64,000 nt of DNA from Stentor roeselii (GCA_006503475.1 RSEH01000032.1:124001-188000), one strand, 5' to 3'; counted from the stretch's first letter, positions 1 to 11,300 are shown. Numbers and translations are program-made. The notes: a model not told the origin generated them from the sequence alone.

Positions 1-540
1 CATCCTTGGCTGAAACAATTTTTAAAACCTGATCTTGATGTTCACTCGAAGTTTTCAATGGCATTAAAGAAAATGCAAAGAAAGACTATTATTCAAAAAA
101 CAATGTCTATGTACATCAATTATTTTTGTGATTTATCAGAATCGTTTGAAACTTATAATTATTTTAAAGCGATTGACCAGGACGGTAATGGAATGATTGA
201 TAGAAGAGAACTTGAAGAAGAACTGAAATTAAGTCATAATGACTTTGAATCAAAAACTTTAGCAGCTAAATTTTTCAAGGATTATGATTTAAATCAAAAT
301 CATTTTATTGATTACAGTGAGTTTGCAACTGCTGTCGGTTGCAACCAAACTGTTCTTAATGATGAAAACATTGAAAAAATATTTAATACTGTTGATAAGT
401 GTCGCAAGGGGTATGTCACTGCGGGAGATCTTCAAGATTTTACCGGAGTTGACTATCACTGTTTGCTTGATGAGTTAAACGGATCAGGGATAAATGAAAA
501 TCTAATGAGATTAGATAAATTTAAACAAATTTTACAATAA
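1..540 (+). CDS. C-terminal part of a calcium-dependent protein kinase-like protein (5' cut by window edge)
   Basis: The reading frame is open from base 1 and ends with TAA, giving 179 visible residues. It opens with HPWL, a typical end of a protein kinase domain, and continues into EF-hands, the CDPK order. A canonical EF loop (DQDGNGMIDRRE) begins at visible residue 59 and a second (D-x-N-x-N, ending DYSE) at 96; two later loops are degenerate. The kinase domain lies outside the window. It would act as a calcium-responsive Ser/Thr kinase, inferred from the family. The gene is convergent with a complete CDPK, 17 bp away, and resembles it in the EF region, so the pair may be an old local duplication. 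Confidence 0.8.
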   Translation, partial: HPWLKQFLKPDLDVHSKFSMALKKMQRKTIIQKTMSMYINYFCDLSESFETYNYFKAIDQDGNGMIDRRELEEELKLSHNDFESKTLAAKFFKDYDLNQNHFIDYSEFATAVGCNQTVLNDENIEKIFNTVDKCRKGYVTAGDLQDFTGVDYHCLLDELNGSGINENLMRLDKFKQILQ

Positions 541-557
541 TTTATTGCATTATCCTA

Positions 558-1967
558 TTAATTTTGTATTTCCAAAAGTAACTCCTTGAAATCTTCATAA
601 AATATCTTCGATTTCTCACCAATCCCTAAAATTTCACCAAAATCCCTAATTCCGAAAAACCTCAAAATTTGTTTTTTAGTCAAAAACCCTTTCGATTTGC
701 AATCAATTTCCCTAAAAACTTTTCTCACAAACTTTTCACAAAACACTTCATGTTTCTCACAAGCAGCAAGAGCAAATTCAGTAAATTCAATAATTCCATT
801 ATGATTCAAGTCAAATTCCTTAAAAAACTCTTCAACCTGTTTTCTCCCTCCAATAAAATTTTCCATAAGTTCACTTTTATCAATAGTTCCATTTCCATCT
901 TTATCAATTTCTTTAAAAAACTGTTGCACATCATAAAAAAACCTTGAGTCCAAAACCTTCCAAATGACGAAAACCGCGAAATTTTTTTGAAGTTTATTCA
1001 TTTTGCAAGGACTCATCAAATTTGTCGTCATTTTCGAAAAATCTTTTTTTTTCTTTTTTTCTTTATTCAAGTTTTTTTCAATCCACAAATGTTTCAAAGC
1101 GTCTTTCGCTGAAAGTCGCTCTTTCGTGTCAGTCTTCAACATTCCATCCAAAAGACTGAATAAATCTTCGTCAATATCTTGAACTTCGTGCCAATTATAA
1201 AAAAGTGGCCCGATTTTCGCTTTTTTAAGCATTTCTTCAGAGTTCTTCGCATGGTAAGGCGGCTTTCCAAAGACAATCATGTAAAAAAGGACTCCACAGC
1301 TCCAGACATCAGCTTTTTGGTTGTATTCCTCATGAAAGACTTCTGGAGCCATATAAAGTAAGGTCCCGGCAGCGCCTTTAGTTGTTTTTCCCTTGTTTAA
1401 AATGACTGCGAGGCCGAAATCAGCGAGTTTTAACTGAAGGTGAGAATAACTTGAGACGAAAACGTTTTCAAGTTTTGCATCTCGATGAATAACTCCTCGA
1501 TCGTGGCAGTAGACGAGAGCTGATAGGACTTGTGACATGATATCGGCCATGGCTTTGCTTGTTAGTCTTGGAACTGTTTCTAGGTAGTCGATTAAAGTAC
1601 CGCCTGCCATGAATTCAGAGGACATTATTAGATGTTTGTTTTTTTCATAGACTCCGAAACATTTGATTATGTTTGGATGGTCCAGCTCGCTTAAGATTTT
1701 CGCTTCTGATAATTTGAATAACTTGTCTTTCATACTTGAAGATAAGGATGTTCTAGGGACTACCTTCAGAGCCCTTCTGGACTTTAAAGGACTTTCACAT
1801 AAAAAGACTGATGAAAATGCTCCAGAGCCTAATCTTCGTACGACTTGGCTAGTCTCAGTTGATTGATCAGTTCGGACTTTGATAAAACAAGAAAAGCACA
1901 TTGAAGACTCTTGCTTTGAATAAGAATTCGAAGAATTTTGTATCTTAGAAGGGAATCCACAGCCCAT
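558..1967 (-). CDS. Calcium-dependent protein kinase (CDPK)
   Basis: 469 aa, single exon. The kinase domain spans about residues 43-297: glycine loop GSGAFSSV, ATP-binding Lys68, catalytic HRDAKLEN (Asp163), DFG at 183-185 and APE at about 207-209. EF-hands follow in the last 120 residues, with canonical loops DKDGNGTIDKSE and DLNHNGIIEFTE and a degenerate third loop. All residues needed for activity are present. The start MGCGFPSK puts Gly at position 2 and Cys at 3, suggesting N-acylation and membrane attachment, though the myristoylation context is imperfect. Calcium binding to the C-terminal module is expected to relieve autoinhibition (family knowledge). Confidence 0.92.
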   Translation of the reverse strand: MGCGFPSKIQNSSNSYSKQESSMCFSCFIKVRTDQSTETSQVVRRLGSGAFSSVFLCESPLKSRRALKVVPRTSLSSSMKDKLFKLSEAKILSELDHPNIIKCFGVYEKNKHLIMSSEFMAGGTLIDYLETVPRLTSKAMADIMSQVLSALVYCHDRGVIHRDAKLENVFVSSYSHLQLKLADFGLAVILNKGKTTKGAAGTLLYMAPEVFHEEYNQKADVWSCGVLFYMIVFGKPPYHAKNSEEMLKKAKIGPLFYNWHEVQDIDEDLFSLLDGMLKTDTKERLSAKDALKHLWIEKNLNKEKKKKKDFSKMTTNLMSPCKMNKLQKNFAVFVIWKVLDSRFFYDVQQFFKEIDKDGNGTIDKSELMENFIGGRKQVEEFFKEFDLNHNGIIEFTEFALAACEKHEVFCEKFVRKVFREIDCKSKGFLTKKQILRFFGIRDFGEILGIGEKSKIFYEDFKELLLEIQN

Positions 1968-2819
1968 TTTGAATTATTTATTGCTATTCTATTTTGATAT
2001 CTAACAGAATTAGTTGATATTTGAATTATTTGATTCGATTTTTCGGATTTTCTGAAGATTACTGGAGAAAAATAATCTAAGTGCACTTTAGAACTGAAAA
2101 AACGAATTATTTTTTTAAATTATTTAAAAATAGGTGGATTTTAACAGTTTTCTGGAAATTTCAAAGGTTAAGTCTTAGGCGAAGTTAAAGGGGAAATTTT
2201 AGGATGCTGAGTTTGAAGAATCTTGAGAATTTTCAAAAAATTTTTTTTTGATCAAATATGATATTCTCATTTTTTGAGGTAGATATTAAGTTAATTTAAT
2301 TGATTTAAGATAGATATTTGAAATAAAAGAGAAGTTGGGAATTACTAAAACTTAAAAAATTTCTGAAATTGTCTTTGGTATTCAGAAAAATTTATAAAAT
2401 TCTATCAAACCAATTTTTCGAAAAATAATAATTTATCAAAACTTTTAAATTTATAATTTGTCATAATTTTACAATCAAATTCTAAAAATCCTGAAATTCT
2501 TTCAAATTTTATACTAAAGTTCTTTATCTAGTAAAAATTCTTCATTTCATGTATCAAAGATTTATGAAGTTTTAAAAATCTAAAATTTTATTTCTCAATC
2601 ATCAAAACCTCAAGTAATTCAAATTAAAATCCCAAACATTCTTAATAATTTTCCTTCCAAACTCTCATTCTCTTAAAATTTCTTTAATTCAACACAAAAG
2701 CAAAAAAAAGTGTCTAAATATAAAAACCCTATTCCAAATATCCTAACATCCCTTAATCATCCAAAACCCAAGTTCATTTCTACTCTCCCTTCCAAATGAC
2801 TTCTATTAAGACTTATTAA
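1968..2819. other. Gene-free AT-rich stretch
   Basis: About 850 bp between the CDPK start and the Serinc-like gene end. It is rich in A/T runs and short degenerate repeats of the type aaaattt. I see no open frame joined by 15-nt introns on either strand and no RNA gene signature. Confidence 0.6.
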
Positions 2820-3989
2820 TCACCTATTAAAACTTCTATCAGTCAACACAAAAGGTGCGGCAAGAGTCCAAATATAAAACCCAGTTAAAACACAAGCCTG
2901 AAAAGTCCTAACCACAGGTCTAAACCCAGAATATTCCTTCTCTTCCCACCCAGTAAGACACATTCCTAGAAACAAGGCATAAGCAGCAAGCAGAAGTTGA
3001 AAATTCTGATAATTAATCTGAGGTTGATTCACAATCTCTTCACTTTTCACTTCCTCAAGCTTATTAAAATCCTTTAACTCAGTATTTCTAACTTCCTGGA
3101 TTTTTTCTCTCTTTTCATTGTAAACAATTGCAATGTAAACCAAGACAAAAAAGCTGAAAACGACATCAAAGACCAAAGACCCTGCATTCATTCCTTTAGA
3201 CTGATGAAAAAGACCTTCAGAGAGGTAATAAAAAGCCAAAGACAAAGTTGCAGAAGCAGAGAGAAGAGCTGTTTAGACCTTACATCCATTTTCACATATT
3301 GAAGAGCAACTCAGTGCAGTGATCGCCATGGAAACCACGAGAAAGCAGAGAAAAAGAACGAGGTACCCAGAGGAGTACGACTGGAACACCTTGTAAAGAA
3401 TGAACAACCAACTGAGTCCTGAACTTCCGAATAATAAAATAGCCCAAAGGCCTGATTCGGATTCTGAATATTTTTCGAACCAGGAATCGTTCCAGTCGTA
3501 GGCGAGCTCGATTGAGTAAATACTTTGAATCACCAGGTATATGAATGAAAAAGATACTGCAATGTAGAAGTAGTACTCCTAATTTTATCTTACTAGGAAT
3601 GAGGTTACTAGAATTGATAGGAACAGAAATGTGAAGTAAAGGATAAACTTTAGAACCCAGCATTTTTGGTAGACTATTGATGAGAATTCTTTGTTTATCA
3701 CGGTTAGTAGAAGGACTGAGAGGTGGAAGAGGGATAGAGATAACATTGCACCGTGGGTTACTGTTGTACTTATGCAGTCTCCTTCTTTGCAGGAACTAGT
3801 CACAAAAGAAAGATACTTATAAAGAGACTCACTAAATAGTCTGATGAATAAACATATCACCGCAGCAAAAATACTTAAAGCCACATACTGCACCCTAGCA
3901 AACAAGACATTCGCACTATCAAGTCCTTGTAAAATTCCAGCACAAACCAGTCCCATACAGAACTGTTTCGGTATCAGCCAACTTAACAT
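2820..3989 (-). CDS. Serine incorporator (Serinc/TMS1) family membrane protein
   Basis: Three exons: 3989-3594, 3578-3284 and 3268-2820, with 15-nt introns at 3579-3593 (gtaagataaaattag) and 3269-3283 (gtaaggtctaaacag). Joining them gives 1140 nt, 379 aa. The protein has about ten hydrophobic segments. The C-terminal part carries Serinc hallmarks: FHQSKG in a loop, a Cys-Leu-Thr-Gly-Trp stretch, and a final segment ending WTLAAPFVLTDRSF, close to the family ending WSLxAPxVLxDRxF. Serinc proteins are polytopic membrane proteins linked to phospholipid handling and scrambling. The length is slightly short for the family (usually 400-470 aa). ATG at 3989 is preceded by ATAA. Confidence 0.85.
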
Positions 3990-4323
3990 TTATGAAAAAC
4001 TTTCTCATAAAAACCTAAAAAATCCTTAAAAAAATCCAACTCCAGAAAAACCATAAAAACTTAAACACCCAAAAAAAATTATCATTCTCATTAAATTTTC
4101 TTAATTTTTATGAAAAATGGTCTTCTTTCTACTGATCTCTTCCAAATGGTTAAAGCTGTTGCATCCTTTCTTTAACCCAAATGAATCTCTTTATTTCCAG
4201 CAAGTCTTAAATTTTAAATAGCAACTCGAATTTCCTTTATTTCGAAAAAATTACTTAAAAGGCTTATTCAAAGACCTGAAAATCTATTGATCTCTGCAAT
4301 CCTTAATTACCAGGTTAATTAAA
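3990..4323. promoter_or_regulatory. Divergent intergenic region between Serinc-like and PP2C genes
   Basis: About 330 bp separating two divergent start codons, presumably holding both promoters. It has A-runs next to the Serinc start and the sequence taccaggttaattaaa just before the PP2C ATG. A 21-codon ATG ORF (4110-4175) is present but unsupported. Confidence 0.4.
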
Positions 4324-5721
4324 ATGGGCGGCTGTATACCAAACAAGAAAACCCGTGCTCAAATAGGTCAAACTATCCCTTTGGACCAACTCTGTCGTTA
4401 CCCCCGAACAGGTTCAGTAACTATACGATTTAAAAACTACGTCGGGCGAATCACAAACGAGCAAGTTGTTGACTTTAACCTTACAGAGCCAAAAGACGTG
4501 AAAACCGACACATTATTCATCAACTCACTTAAACTTCAAATTAGTTCTTGTGTCCTTCCAGGAATGGACGTGAAGCAAAAATCGAGGTATGAGTGTCAAG
4601 ACCTTGCCTTTTATATGTCTGATGGGCAGTCAATCCTGCTAATCCTCATGGACGGCCATGGCAAGGAAGGTGCGAAGGTCGTGACATACTGCTTAAAAGT
4701 CATCGGAAATCTATACGACTCTCAGAAAGACCTGCAAAAAGTAAAAAATAAACAGTCCGACCCTGAAGAGTTCTTAAAACTCGTAACGAAGACCTGTGAT
4801 GAGCAACTCGATGAAAAAAAATCTGGATTTTCTTCGGCTCAGTCTGGAGCGTAAGGGTTAAGCAGGGCTGCTGTTTTGATTCTTGCTTTTGAAGCTGTGG
4901 TCTTCAGTGCTAGTGTTGGAGACTCCAGAGCTGTTCTTGGAACACAAAAATTACCGAATATCTTCCCAGTTCCTCAGGCAAGCACCTCGGATCGACAGGT
5001 TTTGGAGGAAATTAGAAATCGAAGGAGTAGTAATCCTGATATTGAAATTTTTCCGCTTCAGCTTACTAAGGATCAGAAACCGAATGATGAGGAGGAAAAG
5101 AAATATATTTTAAGCTGTGGAGGAAGAGTGCAGAGAATCGTTGATGAGTTTGGAAAAATGATTGGACCGTTTAGGGTCTGGGACAAAAGCGGAAATTTTC
5201 CAGGTCTCGCAATGAGCAGGTCAATCGGCGACTTAATAGCAAAGCGTCTAGGAGTGATTTCAACTCCAATAATCACAAAATACCAAATAAAACCAAACGA
5301 CGACTTTTTCTTGATAATTGCATCAGACGGTGTCTGGGATGCGATGGAAAATGAAGACGCTGTGAATTTCGTTGAATGTTTCCGCAGAAAATGCAAAAAC
5401 GAGAAAGTAGAAGACGAAGACATCGTCACTCCTCACAACAGCTGCATTGCCCAGCTGCTCGCTGAAGAAGCTCGCATTCGTTGGTACAGCATCGTTGCTG
5501 AGGAAGACGTGAAAATTGATGACATCAGCGTGATTATCGTCGAAATGAACTTCAGTGAAAAACCTGTGAACACTGGAATCAAAAAAACAATGAATAGAAG
5601 AACTGTTATTCAAAAGGACACCATTGAAGGGATTGACTACTTTCGAGCTCCCAGTATTAAAGAAGTCGTCATTGGCGACCCGAAACGAAGCAGTGTTGTT
5701 GGAGAAGGACCTGAGGATTAA
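4324..5721 (+). CDS. PP2C-family (PPM) protein phosphatase
   Basis: Two exons, 4324-4850 and 4866-5721, joined across the 15-nt intron gtaagggttaagcag (4851-4865), giving 460 aa. PP2C motifs appear in order: a metal-binding MDGHG, SVGDSRAVLG, an AMSRSIGD block, and ASDGVWD near the end, closing with DDISVIIVE in place of the usual DNxTxxVV. The metal-coordinating aspartates look intact, so it is probably an active Mg/Mn-dependent Ser/Thr phosphatase. It starts MGGCIPNKK, so N-myristoylation or palmitoylation is plausible. A 113-nt direct duplication lies just downstream of the stop codon. Confidence 0.92.
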
Positions 5722-5725
5722 GTGA

Positions 5726-5950
5726 TTTAATTAATGTAAAGGAAGATTCTGGATATGGTTTTTTTGGAGATTTTCTAAATATGGATTTTTTTTGGATGAA
5801 AAAATAACTTTAGAGAATTACTTAAGATTGTCTTTTAGTTTAATTAATGGAAAAGAAGATTCTGGATATTGTTTTTATTAGAACTTTTCAAATATGGATT
5901 TTTTTTTATGGAAAAATAACTTTAGAGAATTACTTAAGATTGTCTTTTAT
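5726..5950 (+). repeat. Imperfect direct duplication, unit about 113 nt
   Basis: Two copies, about 5726-5838 and 5839-5950, share the blocks tttaattaatg, gaagattctggatat, aaatatggattttttt and a long identical end (aataactttagagaattac then ttaagattgtctttta). Copies differ by a few substitutions and indels. The repeat lies just downstream of the PP2C stop and probably includes its 3' UTR or terminator. Confidence 0.85.
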
Positions 5951-6647
5951 ATTAACAAAAGATTAAATTGTTTTACATGAAATTGTGAATGGCTCTTCCT
6001 GATGATACACTTCGAACGCGAAATTCATTATTTTTGTTGGAAGATACGAAAATTCGGTCATCACTGATAAAATCACTTTGAATAGTTTTTCTTTCCTTCA
6101 AACAAAAGAAGACTCTTTATTCCTTAGGTATTAGTAAAATTTTAAATCACTGCCTCTAAAAAGTGAAATTTTCAATTGTCAGAATTTTCTGTTTAATCTT
6201 TGTTGAATGCTCTCAAACAGAAAAAAATTCTTGAAATTTTGAATAGTTCAATAAAAAGATTGCACTTCTTGTCGCATGATATCTCTTGGACCTCATTTAA
6301 GCTATACTAATAAAAAGAACAGAAAATATGTGACCTTTCAACGCAAATTTCATTTACTTACTGGTCATACTCCGAAGAATCAATTAAGTGTTCCATCTAT
6401 TTCAAGCATGACTATCTGGCTTCAATTAAATCAAAGTAGTTGATTTTATGACTTTGTTAAATTGTACTTGATGAGCACTTCCAAGCTTATAAGATTACTC
6501 TTAAAGTTACTAGAAATTGAAAAATTTAGCAATGAAAAAATTTAGATAGTGATTTAAAATAGTTCTCAATTCAAACACAATAAATAAATAGCCTCATACT
6601 TATCAAAAAAAAAATCATTCTCTAAACATAAAAATTCCATAAAAAAA
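5951..6647. other. Gene-free AT-rich stretch
   Basis: About 700 bp between the duplication and the end of the Nup35-like gene. No frame that splices with 15-nt introns is seen on either strand. A weak snoRNA-like box pair near 6000-6070 was considered and rejected. Confidence 0.5.
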
Positions 6648-7175
6648 CTAATCATAATTAAGTATATACCTTACAAACTTCTCATAAAATCCAGCTTTTC
6701 TCCTCGGCACCTTCTTCAAATACTGAGTATACTCAAAACTTTCACTAAACTTCTCCTGATACCCACTTTCATCAGCAGGAACTTCCAAAGCCCCAGCAAA
6801 TTTGACTCCAACAAGAACCCCTTCAGTAAGATACTGAAAATTAAGTGAAAGAGCCTTCGCAGCAGCTTCACGATCAGCATACAAAAAATTGATCCAATTT
6901 CCTTCACTTTCCCTGACCTCCAGGACTTTTCCAAGTCTTTTAAACTTATCAACAACCAAGCTTTTAAATTTATCAGGAAATCCAAAGACCAAGACATTAT
7001 TATCAAGAGGAGTCCTTTCAACTTCAACGAATCCAGACCTGCTTTGACTGAGACTCGATCGATTAGGCGGCAAGTGATACTTTGAAAGTGGACTGTAATT
7101 TTTTCGATGAGTTTTAAGGACTTCTGGAGTGGAAATCTCGTATTTGTCCAATCCTGGGGTCTTCTTGTCCTCCAT
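6648..7175 (-). CDS. NUP35: Nup35/Nup53-type nucleoporin with MPPN (RRM-like) domain
   Basis: 175 aa, single exon. Residues about 58-130 match the Nup53/35/40 RNA-recognition-like fold: VLVFGFPDKFKSLVVDKF, a GKVLEVRES strand, GNWINFLYADREAAAKAL and a closing GVLVGVKF. The family pattern is VFGFP, GNWxxIxY, AxKAL. Nup35 belongs to the inner ring of the nuclear pore, where the domain dimerises. The short aromatic tail (EKFVRYILNYD) could correspond to the family's C-terminal amphipathic helix (inference). The protein is about half the vertebrate length and lacks FG repeats. Its only ATG lies 5 bp from the divergent TRAP-beta ATG. Confidence 0.78.
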   Translation of the reverse strand: MEDKKTPGLDKYEISTPEVLKTHRKNYSPLSKYHLPPNRSSLSQSRSGFVEVERTPLDNNVLVFGFPDKFKSLVVDKFKRLGKVLEVRESEGNWINFLYADREAAAKALSLNFQYLTEGVLVGVKFAGALEVPADESGYQEKFSESFEYTQYLKKVPRRKAGFYEKFVRYILNYD

Positions 7176-7180
7176 TTATA
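7176..7180. promoter_or_regulatory. 5-bp bidirectional start region (TTATA)
   Basis: Only TTATA separates the minus-strand ATG of the Nup35-like gene (7175) from the plus-strand ATG of the TRAP-beta gene (7181). On the plus strand it reads TTATAATG, on the minus strand TATAAATG, so one TATAA-like element abuts both start codons. Neither protein has an alternative in-frame Met near its N terminus. Core promoter elements or leaders must otherwise overlap the opposite coding region. Confidence 0.8.
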
Positions 7181-7714
7181 ATGATAGTTCTTCTCGCCTT
7201 CCTCCATCAGGCTCTTGGGGAACTCCTTGCGACTCGGCAGGTCATTTCTAAAGACTTTGCTGAAGGACAGCTGTTTCGTGTGAGGTTCAACTTGACCAAT
7301 CACTTTTCTCAGTGATTTTTATTTAGCCCTGTCTTTAATGTCAGTCTTCTTGATCCGTCTTTTGTCAGGCAGGACTTTTTGTTTATTGAAGGAAAGTCGA
7401 AAGCGAAAGTCACTTTTGGGACTATTAAAGCTCAGGCCTCTGCTTATGTTGATCTTGATATGGAACCGAGAAAGGCTTTTAAGATTAAGTTGCAGAAAGC
7501 GCAGATTTATTATGATTTGCCGGATGAAGTCACTGAAAGTTTTCAGGTTTTTGAAGATGGATTAGAAATTGAGTTTAGAAGTGCAAAAAGTTATTATGTT
7601 GGAAATGCTGATTATTGGGGATTGCTTGTGGGATTTGTTGTTTTAGGGGTTTTGCCTGTTTTGTATAGTAATAGGTTGAAGGCCAGGAGGGTGAAAATTT
7701 ATAAGTTTAATTAG
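7181..7714 (+). CDS. SSR2: Translocon-associated protein subunit beta (TRAP-beta/SSR2)
   Basis: Two exons, 7181-7311 and 7327-7714, joined across gtgatttttatttag (7312-7326), giving 172 aa. The start is fixed by a signal peptide (MIVLLAFLHQALG). It continues with the TRAP-beta luminal domain: FRVRFNLTNHFS, then FNVSLLDPSF and DFLFIEGKSKAKV, matching the family order N-x-T, Y/F-N-V-x-L-x-D-x-S-F, D-F. A single membrane segment (about 147-163, YWGLLVGFVVLGVLPVLY) and a short basic cytosolic tail (KARRVKIYKF) follow. TRAP assists insertion and folding of nascent chains at the ER Sec61 channel. The Asn-linked sites NLTN and NVS are conserved features. Confidence 0.85.
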
Positions 7715-8322
7715 GGTGAATAGGAGATAGTTATTCGGGTATATAATAGAGAATTAGGGATTTAGTAAATATTAGAAATTGAATGAAAGATTCAGGTTAT
7801 CGTAAATCAGTAAAGAATATAACCTCGAAATTTTTAAATCGATGTGTACTTAAATTTTAAATGTCAGTTGTTTAGATTGAAGTTTCATGATTTACTAAAA
7901 AATAACTTAAATTATTTCCAAAAATACAGAATTTGTGGATATTGAAAAATCGTTATGATGAAAACAGCATTTATACATCTACAATTCTCTCAGATAACTG
8001 AAAGACAAATATATTAAAGCAAGAATCAAAATAACAAAATTACCATTTTAAAGAGCCACTTTTGAAAAGTATTAAGGCAAGAATCAATCTAAAGTATTAC
8101 AAAAATTTAACTTATCCATTCCAAATACCTCTATAATTTTGTAATTAAGTATAAGATTTACTTTTAATCTTCCAACCTTCATTAATAATTACTCAAGCTA
8201 ATTAGTTTATATTTTTTAATTCCCTTTAATTAATCTAAAGTCAAATCTAAATCATAAATTCCTTGCATAATAAACATAAACTCCAAATCACCTCACGGTC
8301 AAACATTTCTACTATAAAAAAT
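7715..8322. other. Gene-free AT-rich stretch
   Basis: About 600 bp upstream of the Cys-rich surface protein gene. AT-rich, with no splicable open frame. The last bases read actataaaaaat before the ATG, matching the TATAA-ATG pattern. Confidence 0.5.
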
Positions 8323-11300
8323 ATGATGCGAGTTCTTATAATCTTTTCATCTCTTACTCTAGCTGCCAAGTGGGTAGAGTATAAATTCAACAAGGACTAC
8401 GGTAAATACTTCTTTGACTACTCCCTGAACGGCAGATACGGAGTCAATGGAAACTCTAACCTAGACTCGAAGGTGATATCTGTTGATCGAGGAATTTTCA
8501 TGAAATACGGTACCAGTTATATCACAATAACGAAATCTGGCCTCTTTCCCAGTATCTTCACCGTTGTTTTCTGGGTGATGGCTATAGACGTTGGCTCCAG
8601 CTTATTTTATTTCAATGACGATTCCACTAAACTAGAGTTTATAAGAGGCATCGATGGAATGCGAATTAGAATGTATGTCAATGATGTTGTTTATACTCCT
8701 AGTAAAGAAGGATCATTTCCCTTGAGTAAAAGCTAATTAGATACTTGGCTTCTTGCGAGTTTTCAATCTGATGGTAAAAAATTTAATGGACTGATAAATA
8801 AGGACTTAATCATCAGTGCAAAATACAATTTCAGCCCGAAAAACGATTACAGAATTGGAATAGGCCGTTTAGATAAATATAATGCTCTTGAGAGCTTTAT
8901 CTGGTATTTTGCGATATTCGATGCAAGTATCGACCCAGCGTCCTTGATTCAATATGGTCAAACTTCCAATTGTTTACTCGGTCAAAACACTTGCTCTGCC
9001 TGCTCAATAGCGTTTAAAGATGAGACACTTGGAATAGGCTGCTTAAGTCTCAATGTTAACTTTAATCAGAACTCTTTTGGTGATTCTTGCTCGAACTTTG
9101 GATGCACTAAGACTATTCTTTTGAATTGCTTAGAATCTAGTAGCTTCTGTTCATATGATTTACAGAGCAATACATGTTATGTAAAAAGTGTCTCTAGTTC
9201 TTATACTAATCCACCTAGTACTGTTACTCAGTGCTTGTGTAGAAATGGGTATGTTAGTAGAAATAAGAAATGCTGCTTTGAAATATGCCAAAATTGTGAT
9301 TCACTTGGAAGATGTACTGAGTGTTATGCGGAAAATAGTTATTGCTCTAATTTTAAGTGCTATTGTGAGAAAGGGTTTTATAATAACGGGAATTTTAAGG
9401 ATCTTAAAAATTGCATTGCTTGTGCAGCTGGATGCTCTAATTGCAATAAAATAGGCTGTCTTGATTGTCTATCTCAGCAAAATTCAGCTTCTTGTCTTTG
9501 TGATGAAGGATTCTACAGTACGGGCTCAGACTGCTCATCTTGCGATATTAATTGCAAAGTATGCACAGATTTCCAAAATTGTTCAATATGTTTAAGTTCT
9601 GACATGATAATAAGTTTAGGAAAATGCACTTGTAAGGATGGTTACTATCTAGAAAATTTTGAATGCTTGCCATGCCATGTTTCATGCAAAACATGTATAT
9701 CTTCTACAAGTTGTTCACAATGTCATGTAACTGATTCAATTATCATTAATGAAGTATGCATTTGTAAAATTGGATTTTTTGAATTAAATTCTAAAAATTG
9801 CATCCCATGTGTAAATAATTGTTTGAAATGCATATCTTTAGACTTTTGCACTGAATGTAAAAAAAGCAAAATGATAATAACTGGAGGAAAATGTTCTTGC
9901 CCTGATGAATATTATGAGGCGGAATCAGAATGTTTAAAATGTGGAAATGGTTGCTTATATTGCACAGATCTAGGAAATTGTCTTGAATGTATTACCCAAG
10001 ACTTGAGGATCGATAGTGGAAAATGCGTTTGTAAAGCAGGCCAATTCAAAGACCTCTTCGCTGAAAACTGCACTTCATGTAGTTTAGGATGTTTTGAATG
10101 TACCATTGAAGGCTGCTTATCTTGCGAAGACTCGAACTCATTTCCTTCTTTACATGAATGCATCTGCAATCCAGGTTACTATCTGGATATCTTTGAAAAT
10201 ACTTGCAAAAATTGTTCACAAGGATGTGTTTCTTGCGACTCTTCTCAATGTTTTAGCTGCCTCTTTAATAATTCAGTCGTTAATAAAGAAAATTGCATTT
10301 GCAAGACTGGGTTCTGGTTAGACGGGAAAATGGAAAATAATGATTCTTGCAAACCATGCCATTCAGATTGCTCTAAATGTAAAGAAAACATCAAATGTTT
10401 GGCTTGTAAGAGTGAAAATTCTGAACCTGCTGATGAAGGATGCATATGCAAGAAAGGATTTTGGAATGAAACTCGATTAGACCAAAGTTTTTCATGTCAA
10501 CCTTGTAAAATAGGATGCGAAATATGCTCGAGTTATGATAATTGTGATAAATGCGAAGACCCCACCGCTGAAATGAATTCTTCGAATTTCTGCGTCAGTT
10601 TGTGTAATAAAAACGAGAATAGCAATAACAAAGACTGTAAGAAATGTCCTGTATTGTGTGAAAAGTGTAATGCGGATTTAAACTGTTTAGTTTGTCCTGA
10701 AAATAGTTATTTAGTAGGTGAAAATTGTACTTGCAATCAAGGTTACTTTCAAAACACTTCTTTTTGCCAAAAAAGAGGTATTTTCAAAGGAATTTTAAAA
10801 GTCTCCACCTCAAATAAACTCTTTCTCAGTTTTTCAGAGCCCCTAGAAAAAATTTTATCATCAAGGCAGTTCAAATTAATGCTTGAGGACAAGCCAATAA
10901 CTTTTAACTACATTCAAAAAACAAGAAGTCTTTTAATTTTCAGTCCGATTTTAAAATCCACATTAAAAACGACTAAAGATATTTTTATTCACGTATCAGA
11001 TAAAGATGTTTTCAGCATTTATCATTCACAACTCTCTGAAAATATTTTTAAAGGTACTTTAGAGATTCTTAATGAAGATCTTTCATTGTTTCGTATTGGC
11101 TTAGATCTGATATTAAAAATTATTATATCGACTGCATGCGCTCTTTCAATCGTATCAAATCCCAACACCTTATGGTCCATATTAAATACCATTCAACTTC
11201 TCATCTTCTTACCTCTCAACTCTGTCCCTTTTCCACAAAAGCTTCAAAACATGTCAGAAACTTTCCTTGACTATAATTTGATTTCGAATCTATTTGAATA

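Noticed and set aside
3292-3663. 123-codon minus-strand frame overlapping the Serinc-like gene
   Set aside because: It is a shadow of the true exons in another frame; the spliced Serinc frame explains the region with family motifs.
4110-4175. 21-codon ATG ORF upstream of the PP2C gene
   Set aside because: Too short, out of frame with PP2C, no 15-nt intron that would link it to anything.
5999-6070. Possible C/D snoRNA (tgatgat then ctga about 60 nt later)
   Set aside because: The first base of box C is wrong, no terminal stem can be formed by the flanking bases, and there is no D' or C' pair.
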